From the NCBI RefSeq assembly GCF_050315115.1, contig NZ_JBNPOJ010000025.1, forward strand, positions 1-20,447: a stretch of 20,447 nucleotides of DNA. Direction: 5' to 3'. This document shows positions 1 through 6,746 of the stretch, one piece after another. This DNA is from Peptoniphilus_A sp022767005 (GTDB lineage Bacteria > Bacillota > Clostridia > Tissierellales > Peptoniphilaceae). Made by a program: the position numbers and the translations under genes. Below the pieces are notes generated by a model that saw nothing but the letters and a program-made list of their open reading frames with translations, had not been told where the DNA came from and did not search any database. Position 1 is the first letter of the stretch, and the number at the start of each line of letters is the position of its first letter.

Positions 1-50
1 ATAAAATAATTAAATTTAACTTTGTATTATCTAGCTAAATATAATTAAGA

Positions 51-86
51 CAAAAAAAGAGCGGCAAGATATTTCCTGCCGCTTTA
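51..86 (-). terminator. Rho-independent terminator of the SLH surface protein gene
   Basis: On the minus strand a 7-bp perfect stem (AGCGGCA/TGCCGCT, plus positions 60-66 and 77-83, 10-nt loop) is followed by a run of seven Ts (plus 52-58). It lies 28 bases past the stop codon of the surface protein gene, as expected for its transcript end. Confidence 0.85.
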
Positions 87-113
87 TTATTAAGTTTTAA
101 ATTAAGTTTTAAC

Positions 114-2312
114 TTATTGCCATACACTTACTTCGTCTGAGCTTTCAGTTTTAGCTGCATTGTGTCCATTAGAAGCATCTAGGATTTCATAATATGCCCA
201 GTGGCTCTTTGGTACATCTGTAAATTTCTTTAATCCGCTTTCACTAACATTTGTGAAAGAAGTTGATTTAGTATTTCTGCCAAATACAGAGTTTAAAATT
301 GTTACAGCTTCTGCTCTTGTAAGTTTTTGATCTGGTTTAAATGTTCCATCAGAGTAACCTTTGATGTTTTTGTTTCCGTAAAGTTCATTGATTGCATCAG
401 ATGCCCAGTGACCTTTTACGTCTTTAAATGATCCAGTTCCTGGATAACCGTCTTTAACAAATACAGAAATCATTTGTGCAAATTCTGCTCTTGTGATTGC
501 TTGATTTGGTTTAAATGTGTTATCAGAATAACCTTTGATAAATCCCTTAGAAACTGCGTAGTTGATTTCATCTGAGTACCATGCATTGTTTGCGTCTTTA
601 AAACTTGTCTTTGGATTATTTGGAAGTTCTGCTCCATTATTTACAAGTTTAACAAACATTCTAACGGCTTCAGCTCTTGTAACTTCCTTAGATGGTTTAA
701 ATGTTCCATCTGGGAAACCTGCGATATATGAAGGTTGGTTAACTTTTTCTGTGGAAACAGCTGCTACTCCGCCAACTTTATATTCAGTGCTTCTTGAAAC
801 TTTGCCAGCTTCTTTAGATTCAACTTTAATAGTTTCTCCTGCTATTAATGCTCTATTTAAAACTACATTGTATATTCCAGTGTTTCCTGCAGTTGTACTT
901 CCAAGTGTGTTGCCACTTGCATCGTATACAGTTACACTTGCATTAAATCCTGCATTACCTCTTACATATTTTGCTCCAGCTGAAACTGCGTTAACAGTTG
1001 GAATAATTGAATATCCATTGTCTGCTTTGTAAGTTCCATTTACATAATAGTCTAAAGTTCTTCCAGTAGAAATATATGGACTATTCCAAGTTACTTTAAA
1101 GTAACCCTTTGAATCAATTACATCGCTGCCAAGATAAGTTCCGTCGTCATATACATATACAGTTCCCTTGCTATATCCCTTTAGATATCCACTAGTTGAA
1201 TAATTTGTTCTTGAAATATCTGTTGGATAAACTTTTTTGTCGTATTTGCTATAATATCTATAATCTCTGTAATATCCGTCCCTATATCTTCCGTCATTTA
1301 GATAATATTTAGAAGATGTTTGGTAATTATCATCAGTTGCTAGAAGATATCCACCATAATATCTTCCATTGTAATATTTGCCATCATAGTATCTGCCATT
1401 CCAATATCTGTATGGATTATAGTTTATATATTGTTTATATCCATAGGAATCATAGTAATAGTATTTATCTTTTGCACTGTCATAATAATAATCATCATCA
1501 TAATATCCATAATAGTAATCGCCTACATAGATATCGAAATAACCATTGGCATCTGTTACATCAGATTTTCCTGTGTAGTCTCCGTCATAATCATATAATT
1601 TAACAGTGGCACCCTTTACTGCATCTCCATCTGCAGTTACCTTGCCGTAAAATCTTCCATTGTCATAATATCTTTCAGAGATAGAAAGAACTTTTGTAAC
1701 TGGTACAACTTTTTCATCCCATTTTGCTGTTAAAGTTTTATTTTCTGTAATAGCAGTGTTGAAATCAAATTTAGTAGTTCCATTATACCAACCTTTAAAA
1801 GTATAGCCTTCTCTTGTTGGTGCTGTTGGTTCATTTGCTTTTTGTCCACTTTCAACAATCTGAGAAGTTACTGCACTTCCGCCATCTGAATTAAAAGTAA
1901 CAGTAAATTTTTCTGCCCATTTTGCTGTTAAAGTTTTGTTATCATTAACTGTATAAGGGAATTTTACTTCTGTATCTCCATCGTACCAACCCTTAAAAAT
2001 ATAGCCTTCTCTTGTTGTAGTTGGTGATTCCTCTATTGTCCCTCCACTTTTAATGGTTTTATTTTCTACTGCACTTCCTTCATTTGAATTAAAAGTAACT
2101 GTAAAAGATTCTCCCTCTGGTGCTTTTAATGCTTCAGGAGCTTTTTCTTCACTAACTTCAAGTTTTTCAGGTTCTTCAGCAGGCACTGTTGTTTCTATAT
2201 TCGGTCCTGCTTGTCCCTCTTCAGTATTTGCAGTATCTGCAAATACATTAAATGGAATTGCCGTAACCATTACTCCTGCAAGTAATAGACTAAGCACTTT
2301 CTTATTTTTCAT
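114..2312 (-). CDS. Secreted SLH-domain surface protein with InlB B-repeats and a Tyr-rich insert
   Basis: A 732-aa wall-associated protein. Residues 1-25 are a Sec signal peptide (KNKK, hydrophobic core, VFA cleavage before DTAN). An acidic linker follows, then two tandem Listeria-Bacteroides (InlB B) repeats at about 70-134 and 136-200, each with FTVTFNS, REGY.FKGWY and LTAKW. Residues 220-262 and 320-330 resemble the two sides of a carboxypeptidase-regulatory-like beta-sandwich, split by a Tyr/Asp/Gly/Arg-rich stretch (262-362 holds 37 tyrosines). Further beta-rich modules span 370-515. Three SLH motifs with TRAE signatures occur at about 529-556, 571-618 and 629-677, followed by FTDVPKSHWAYYEI. 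SLH domains bind secondary cell wall polymer, so the protein is probably held non-covalently on the wall. The ATG at 2312 follows GGAGGAG by 5 bases. A TATAAT lies at 2368-2373 on the minus strand. The ligand or role is unknown; InlB repeats suggest adhesion but do not prove it. Confidence 0.88.
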   Translation of the reverse strand: MKNKKVLSLLLAGVMVTAIPFNVFADTANTEEGQAGPNIETTVPAEEPEKLEVSEEKAPEALKAPEGESFTVTFNSNEGSAVENKTIKSGGTIEESPTTTREGYIFKGWYDGDTEVKFPYTVNDNKTLTAKWAEKFTVTFNSDGGSAVTSQIVESGQKANEPTAPTREGYTFKGWYNGTTKFDFNTAITENKTLTAKWDEKVVPVTKVLSISERYYDNGRFYGKVTADGDAVKGATVKLYDYDGDYTGKSDVTDANGYFDIYVGDYYYGYYDDDYYYDSAKDKYYYYDSYGYKQYINYNPYRYWNGRYYDGKYYNGRYYGGYLLATDDNYQTSSKYYLNDGRYRDGYYRDYRYYSKYDKKVYPTDISRTNYSTSGYLKGYSKGTVYVYDDGTYLGSDVIDSKGYFKVTWNSPYISTGRTLDYYVNGTYKADNGYSIIPTVNAVSAGAKYVRGNAGFNASVTVYDASGNTLGSTTAGNTGIYNVVLNRALIAGETIKVESKEAGKVSRSTEYKVGGVAAVSTEKVNQPSYIAGFPDGTFKPSKEVTRAEAVRMFVKLVNNGAELPNNPKTSFKDANNAWYSDEINYAVSKGFIKGYSDNTFKPNQAITRAEFAQMISVFVKDGYPGTGSFKDVKGHWASDAINELYGNKNIKGYSDGTFKPDQKLTRAEAVTILNSVFGRNTKSTSFTNVSESGLKKFTDVPKSHWAYYEILDASNGHNAAKTESSDEVSVWQ

Positions 2313-2479
2313 AAACTCTCCTCCTCGTTATAAATTAAAATGATATAAAAACATTTTCTTTAATGCTATTATACCCAATGTCAATAAAAATTTTTACCAA
2401 TTTATGAAATTTTAATAAATTTAATAATTTTGTAACATTGCTTGAATAAATTAATAAATTATTCCTATTTCAATTTCTT

Positions 2480-2590
2480 AGATTATTTTAAAAATATAAT
2501 TCACTCTGCAATAAATTTATTATAATTTTGATTAAATTTTGAATATATAAAGGCAATGGGCAATATGATTAAAATAGAAGATTTAAAAAG
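2480..2590 (+). pseudogene. Degraded copy of the promoter and 5' end of the downstream ABC ATPase gene
   Basis: This stretch aligns nearly base for base with 3084-3210, the promoter, leader and first codons of the intact ABC ATPase gene. Shared blocks include AGATTATTTT, a 22-base identical CTGCAATAAA...TTATAAT block, and the start ATGATTAAAATAGAA. The copy has lost function where it matters: the -35 TTGACA is TTCACT, and the ribosome site AAGGAGGCAAA is AATGGGCAAT. Its reading frame (ATG 2565) encodes MIKIEDLK, matching MIKIENLK, then diverges and stops at 2631-2633. Similarity weakens where the terminator of the opposing small gene begins. It is best read as the remnant of a duplicated ABC cassette. 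Confidence 0.7.
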
Positions 2591-2622
2591 AGTACAAGTC
2601 GCAAAATACTTGTACTCTTGTA
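2585..2622 (-). terminator. Rho-independent terminator of the small membrane-protein gene
   Basis: On the minus strand an 11-bp stem (AAGAGTACAAG/CTTGTACTCTT) with a 10-nt loop ends in TTTTT. It begins about 10 bases past the stop codon at 2630-2632. The plus strand has no comparable T run, so the terminator serves the minus-strand gene. Confidence 0.8.
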
Positions 2623-2629
2623 AATATAT

Positions 2630-2833
2630 TTAGTCTTCTGCAAATGCTGTAATAACAGCTATTAAAACTACTATTATATTTATTGTTATTATTAAGGATG
2701 AGCTTATCCCCGTAAATAAAGGAGAATGAATTTTAATTTCAATAGCCCTTTTTATAAATGCTAAGGGTATTCTCAATATATTAGCTAATAATAAAAGTTT
2801 TAATATCCTAATACTTTTTTCTTTTTTATTCAT
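2630..2833 (-). CDS. Small two-helix membrane protein of unknown function
   Basis: A 67-aa hydrophobic protein that I do not recognise. It starts MNKKEKSIRILK and has two likely membrane segments, about residues 10-27 (ILKLLLLANILRIPLAFI) and 47-63 (ITINIIVVLIAVITAF), joined by a short polar loop; the C-terminus is AFAED. The ATG at 2833 is preferred because GGGGTG lies 9 bases upstream; an in-frame GTG at 2845 is possible. The case for a real gene rests on three independent signals: a promoter with correct spacing (2893-2921), a ribosome site and a strong terminator on the same strand. It lies between the degraded and the intact copy of the ABC gene's 5' region. No function can be assigned; the predicted topology (positive N-terminus in) is inference. 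Confidence 0.6.
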   Translation of the reverse strand: MNKKEKSIRILKLLLLANILRIPLAFIKRAIEIKIHSPLFTGISSSLIITINIIVVLIAVITAFAED

Positions 2834-2892
2834 TAAACAACGCACCCCAATATCAACATAAAAGTTTTATGTAATTCACTTTGTTTTTTATT

Positions 2893-2921
2893 ATATTACC
2901 AAGTAATTTAACTAAAGTCAA
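2893..2921 (-). promoter_or_regulatory. Sigma-A-type promoter for the small membrane-protein gene
   Basis: On the minus strand TTGACT (plus 2916-2921) and TAATAT (plus 2893-2898) are separated by exactly 17 bases. The start codon at 2833 follows after about 50 bases. Boxes and spacing fit a housekeeping promoter. Confidence 0.6.
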
Positions 2922-3103
2922 AGGCTTTATTATATTTATCTTTTATACATGGTCCTTTTCTATTATTTTGAAAATATTATTCCTGCATAAATTATTATTT
3001 TTCTAAATAATAATTTTTATCTAGTATCAATCTTATTCATTTAGCTTAGTGTTAAATTTTTTAATTATTTCGTAGGACTATTTAGATTATTTTCAAAATA
3101 GAA

Positions 3104-3130
3104 TTGACACTGCAATAAATTTATTATAAT
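3104..3130 (+). promoter_or_regulatory. Promoter of the ABC exporter operon
   Basis: A perfect TTGACA (3104-3109) and TATAAT (3125-3130) are 15 bases apart, slightly short; TAATAT at 3127-3132 would give 17. The ABC ATPase start codon is 53 bases downstream with an AAGGAGG site at 3172-3178. The degraded copy at 2480-2590 carries the same -10 but a damaged -35. About 160 bases upstream of this promoter (2930-3085) are AT-rich with no gene visible. Confidence 0.65.
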
Positions 3131-3182
3131 ATTGATTTAAATTTGGAGATTAATTTTCAAGATAGAAAGGCAAGGAGGCAAA

Positions 3183-3899
3183 ATGATTAAAATAGAAAAT
3201 TTAAAGAAATATTTTGCAACAAAGGTTGCAGTTGATAATCTAAACTTAGAAGTGCCTAATGGTGTAGTCTATGGTTTCTTAGGTCCAAATGGCGCTGGCA
3301 AAACTACTACAATTAAAATGATAGTTGGCATGTTAAAACAGGATCAAGGAAAAATTAAAATTGACGGCATTGACACTCTAGAAGATCCCATTGGTTCAAA
3401 AAAACTTTTTGCCTACGTCCCAGATAATCCCGACATCTACGACAATATGACTGCAAGACAGTATATAAATTTTATAGCCGATGTCTTTAACCTTAGTCTA
3501 GAAAAGAGAAATGAAAACATAAAAAAATACGCAGAAATTTTTGAGATGGAGGAAAATTTAGACGCAACAATTTCCGCACTCTCACATGGAATGAGGCAAA
3601 AAATAGTTTTAATTGGTGCGCTTATTCACGAGCCAAAACTTTTAATTTTAGATGAACCTATGGTGGGACTTGATGCAAAAAGTTCCTTTAGACTAAAAAA
3701 TATTATGAGAGAATTTGCTGAAAAGGGTGGCACAGTTTTCTTCTCTACTCATGTCATGGAAGTTGCAGAAAAAATGTGTGATGAAATTGCAATTATAAAC
3801 AAGGGCAAATTAATTGCAGAGGGAACTCTCGAAGAGATTAGGGCTGCTGCTAAAGATAGCGGAAGTCTTGAAAAAATATTCTTGGAACTTACGGAGTGA
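3183..3899 (+). CDS. ABC transporter ATP-binding protein, EcsA/ABC-2 exporter type
   Basis: A 238-aa nucleotide-binding subunit that would power the membrane protein encoded next. Visible motifs: Walker A GPNGAGKTT (34-42), signature LSHGMRQK (133-140), Walker B LLILDEP (153-159), D-loop VGLD and switch histidine in STH (190). The Q-loop position reads AYVPDNPDIY, so the usual glutamine is replaced by aspartate; Glu or Asp there is typical of EcsA-like subunits, which supports that subgroup. A strong AAGGAGG sits 4 bases before the ATG. The stop codon is inside the ribosome site of the permease (3893-3898), so the two are co-translated. Substrate is unknown. Known Ecs systems affect secretion and intramembrane proteolysis, but that role cannot be transferred with confidence. 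Confidence 0.9.
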   Translation: MIKIENLKKYFATKVAVDNLNLEVPNGVVYGFLGPNGAGKTTTIKMIVGMLKQDQGKIKIDGIDTLEDPIGSKKLFAYVPDNPDIYDNMTARQYINFIADVFNLSLEKRNENIKKYAEIFEMEENLDATISALSHGMRQKIVLIGALIHEPKLLILDEPMVGLDAKSSFRLKNIMREFAEKGGTVFFSTHVMEVAEKMCDEIAIINKGKLIAEGTLEEIRAAAKDSGSLEKIFLELTE

Positions 3900-3903
3900 T
3901 TTT

Positions 3904-5556
3904 ATGGACAAATTTTTAGAATTAAAAACTCTTTTAAAAAAAGATATCTACTTAAATCTCATTGCTCCTCTTAAAAAGCCATCAAAAAATGGTGGTTCTT
4001 TTAAAGCTTTGGCAATATTTGGACTGGCACTTTTATTTGTCTACCTTGGATTTTTATATTTTGTGCTTATTCTTGCTTTAATAATCCCTATGTCTAAAAA
4101 TGGCGAGTCAAATACAGTGCTAATGGCATTTTTTGGATTTGTTTCCATTGGAGTAATAATTTTTACTAGTGCAAATATTATCTCTAAAATTTATTATTCC
4201 AAAGATGTGGAAATACTTCTTCCCCTTCCAATTAGGCGAAATAATATTTATCTTTCAAAAATTTTGGGCTCTGTAATTCCTTCCTTGGTTATTAGCTTTA
4301 TAATTTTTGTTCCAATGGTTTTTCCTTTAATAAGATTTGCGAATTTAAGTTTTTTTAAATTTTTTTCAATTATCTTTTTGAATTTATCAAATATTATTTT
4401 CACTATTTTAATTTTGTCTATTATCTTAATTTTATTTATGAGGGCTTTCGCAGGTGTTGGTGGTTTAAAAAATTTGTTGCAAGCCCTTGGTTCCATAATA
4501 ATTATTTGTACAACCTTATTGCCACAAATTATGACTAGATCAGAAAATTCAAATATAATTAATGAAAATAATTTATTGCATTTTATAAAACTATTCTTTC
4601 CACAGGTTCATTTATTGAACAAAGTTTACGGAATGAGTGATTTGCCCGCATTTTTTCTAAGCTTTTTTATACTTATTGCAATGACAATAATTTTGTATGC
4701 GCTTAGTTTTCCACTATCAAAGATAATGATTGCCGGAGTTTTAAAAACAAATATACAAAGTTCAAGGGTATGGCATAGTAGAGAAAATAAAAATACATCA
4801 ATTGTACTTTCATTGGCAAAAAAAGACGTCATCAATGTTTTAAAGACGCCAGTTTACTTTTTTAATTTGGCTGCATCTTCCTTTATGCTTCCAATTTTAA
4901 TATTATTTTCTATTTTTAAGAGAATGGAAAATATAAGTACTATTCAAAATTTCTTCGACAACATAGAAAATTATGGCTTTGACAAAATTAATTTATTTTT
5001 TGCCTTTATGCTGGCTGTATTTTTCTACGCAGCTTTTATGACGCCACTATCTTTGACAAGCATCACTCGAGAGGGCAAAAATATTTATATTATGCAGACA
5101 CTTCCAATATCCTACGAGGATCAAGTAAGTGGAAGACTTTTAGGTTCAACTATTTTTCAATTTGCATCAGCTCTTCCCATAATAATATTTTTATCATATC
5201 TTGCAAAATTTAATGCACTATATATTTTGTCAATGTTAATTGGCGCCGCATTAGGCTCCTATGCTTCTTCAGTCTTTGGAATTTTCTTTGGGATAAAATA
5301 TCCTAAACTCAATTGGGAAAATCCGCAAGAAGCTGTTAAGAAAAATTTCACAGTATTTATTTTTGGAATACTTAGCATGGCTGTAATAGCTATTAATTCT
5401 TTTATATTTTATTTGATTTTTAAAAATTTAGGCTCAATAATTGTTTTTAAATTTATAGCTATTGTTTATTTGGTCTTGATAATGTTGTTTTCAACTGCAA
5501 TAAAAAATCAGGCAAAAATTTCTCTAAAAGAAAATTTGCCTGAATATAGTGCATAA
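3904..5556 (+). CDS. ABC exporter permease, multi-spanning (ABC-2/Ecs-like)
   Basis: A 550-aa integral membrane protein with about 12 hydrophobic segments in two halves (roughly residues 35-310 and 340-545) separated by a basic loop (SRVWHSRENKNTSIVLSLAKKD). It begins with a charged cytoplasmic stretch, MDKFLELKTLLKKDIYLN. The start at 3904 is chosen over a longer frame reaching back to 3814, because GGAGTG lies 5 bases upstream and the longer frame would overlap the ATPase gene by 86 bases. It is the partner of the preceding ATPase. At about twice the usual size of an ABC-2 permease, one chain may supply both membrane halves. The two-gene unit ends at a terminator just downstream. Substrate is unknown. 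Confidence 0.85.
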   Translation: MDKFLELKTLLKKDIYLNLIAPLKKPSKNGGSFKALAIFGLALLFVYLGFLYFVLILALIIPMSKNGESNTVLMAFFGFVSIGVIIFTSANIISKIYYSKDVEILLPLPIRRNNIYLSKILGSVIPSLVISFIIFVPMVFPLIRFANLSFFKFFSIIFLNLSNIIFTILILSIILILFMRAFAGVGGLKNLLQALGSIIIICTTLLPQIMTRSENSNIINENNLLHFIKLFFPQVHLLNKVYGMSDLPAFFLSFFILIAMTIILYALSFPLSKIMIAGVLKTNIQSSRVWHSRENKNTSIVLSLAKKDVINVLKTPVYFFNLAASSFMLPILILFSIFKRMENISTIQNFFDNIENYGFDKINLFFAFMLAVFFYAAFMTPLSLTSITREGKNIYIMQTLPISYEDQVSGRLLGSTIFQFASALPIIIFLSYLAKFNALYILSMLIGAALGSYASSVFGIFFGIKYPKLNWENPQEAVKKNFTVFIFGILSMAVIAINSFIFYLIFKNLGSIIVFKFIAIVYLVLIMLFSTAIKNQAKISLKENLPEYSA

Positions 5557-5560
5557 TCTT

Positions 5561-5587
5561 AGCTCATCATTTGGTGAGCTTTTTTTA
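5561..5587 (+). terminator. Rho-independent terminator of the ABC exporter operon
   Basis: An 8-bp stem (AGCTCATC/GGTGAGCT, one G-T pair) with an ATTT loop is followed by seven Ts. It starts 5 bases after the permease stop codon. The minus-strand phosphatase gene ends on its other side, but in that direction no T run follows. Confidence 0.88.
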
Positions 5588-5594
5588 TTAAATT

Positions 5595-6692
5595 TTACCA
5601 AACATTTATAAGTAACATGGAAATGTCGTCAGTTTGTTCTCCGTCGTTAAATTCCTCTAGCTCGCTGTCTAAAACTTCTAGCACATCTCTGTTATTTTCT
5701 AAAATAATATTGTGAATTCTATCGTAGCCAAAGGATTCTTTTTTTGAATTTCTAGCCTCCACAACTCCATCTGTCATAAATAAAATGTAATCGCCTGAAT
5801 AAAGTTTTACCTCTTTTTCTTCATAATTTGGCTTTGCAAAAAATCTAGAGATAGGGTAACCCTTGGATTCTAAATTCATATATCCTCTATCACGAACCAT
5901 TATTGGCAGAGGCAAATGACCTGCGTTGGAAAAAATAATTCTCTTCTTTTTTGTGTTGTAAACTCCATAGAAACAAGTAAAATAATTTTCTATCTCAAGT
6001 CTAAGGCTGGTGAACCTTGTACAAAGTTCTGTTAATGTTTTTTTAGGGGATAGTAGTGTCAATTTGTCTAAAGTTCTTATCATAGATTTTATAAACATTG
6101 TTACCATGGATGCGGCAAAACCGTGACCAACGGAATCAGCTATGTAAACTGCTATGTTTTCATCGTCAATTTCAAATACGTCAAACATATCGCCGCTTAA
6201 AATAGTGGATGGTTTGTAAATATAATTTACCTTTAGATTTTTTATAAATCCCTTTTCTGGCAAAACTGTTCGCTGAATAAGTGATGCTGCCATAGTTTCG
6301 CTAGTCATAAATCTGTTTTTCTCGATAATTTCCTTTTGAAGCTTTCGTGCCATAGTTACATTTCTAAAAACTTCAACTACACCTAGGATTTCTCCCTTTT
6401 TATTAGTAATGGGTGAACATTTTACAGAAAAAACCATGCCGCCAATATTTTCTTCTCTTTGGATAACTTCGCCGCTTAAAAGTGCACGCCTAGTTATCTC
6501 TGGATCAAAGAGATCTTCGCCCAAAATACAAACTTTTTTGTCGCTATCATAACCAAGCAAGTCCTCCATCGCCTTATTTACAAAGACCACTTTTTCGTTA
6601 TAATCCAAAACTCGCACTAAGTCTGCAATGGCATTTAGAACTTGAAAGTCAACCTTGTCGTCACTTCTTTCTTCAGCTAAATAATTTTCCAT
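5595..6692 (-). CDS. PAS domain-containing PP2C-family (SpoIIE/RsbU-like) serine phosphatase
   Basis: A 365-aa cytoplasmic signalling protein with no membrane segment. Residues about 15-120 form a PAS sensor (LVRVLDYNEKVVFVNKAMEDLLGY, later VVEVFRNVT). A short helical linker follows, then a SpoIIE/RsbU-type PP2C domain (about 150-365) with the metal-binding motifs intact: SGDMFD, ADSVGHGFAASMV, NAGHLPLP, TDGVVEA and DDISMLL. Such enzymes dephosphorylate anti-sigma-factor antagonists (STAS proteins), releasing a sigma factor. No STAS protein, anti-sigma kinase or sigma factor gene lies in this window, so the target is unknown. The ATG at 6692 is preferred (GGTGG 5 bases upstream); GTG at 6701 is in frame. 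It has its own candidate promoter and a 9-bp dyad in the 53-base gap to the methyltransferase gene. Confidence 0.88.
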   Translation of the reverse strand: MENYLAEERSDDKVDFQVLNAIADLVRVLDYNEKVVFVNKAMEDLLGYDSDKKVCILGEDLFDPEITRRALLSGEVIQREENIGGMVFSVKCSPITNKKGEILGVVEVFRNVTMARKLQKEIIEKNRFMTSETMAASLIQRTVLPEKGFIKNLKVNYIYKPSTILSGDMFDVFEIDDENIAVYIADSVGHGFAASMVTMFIKSMIRTLDKLTLLSPKKTLTELCTRFTSLRLEIENYFTCFYGVYNTKKKRIIFSNAGHLPLPIMVRDRGYMNLESKGYPISRFFAKPNYEEKEVKLYSGDYILFMTDGVVEARNSKKESFGYDRIHNIILENNRDVLEVLDSELEEFNDGEQTDDISMLLINVW

Positions 6693-6707
6693 ATTCACCA
6701 CCCTATT

Positions 6708-6746
6708 ATTGTTTACAGTATAGCAAATTAAAACTAAGTAAACAAT
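6708..6746 (-). promoter_or_regulatory. Promoter of the phosphatase gene inside a 9-bp inverted repeat
   Basis: On the minus strand TTGTTT (plus 6740-6745) and TATACT (plus 6717-6722) are 17 bases apart. A perfect 9-bp inverted repeat, ATTGTTTAC (plus 6708-6716) and GTAAACAAT (plus 6738-6746), brackets them: one arm covers the -35, the other falls at the expected transcription start. The outer arm touches the stop codon of the methyltransferase gene. This is an operator-like arrangement; the binding protein is unknown. Confidence 0.5.

Noticed and set aside
562..1032. 156-aa plus-strand frame opposite the surface protein
   Set aside because: It lies opposite the SLH domains, with no ribosome site; it is a shadow of a well-supported gene.
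1316..1603. Plus-strand frame rich in His and Asn opposite the surface protein gene
   Set aside because: It is the reverse complement of tyrosine-rich codons (TAT/TAC give ATA/GTA-type shadows); it has no ribosome site and no promoter, and the minus strand carries a clear secreted protein.
2565..2633. 23-codon plus-strand reading frame as a leader peptide gene
   Set aside because: Its start is a degraded copy of the ABC ATPase start with a ruined ribosome site, and its end lies in another gene's terminator, so it is treated as a remnant.
3814..3903. Upstream extension of the ABC permease to 3814
   Set aside because: It would overlap the ATPase gene by 86 bases; the ATG at 3904 has a ribosome site and a typical cytoplasmic N-terminus.
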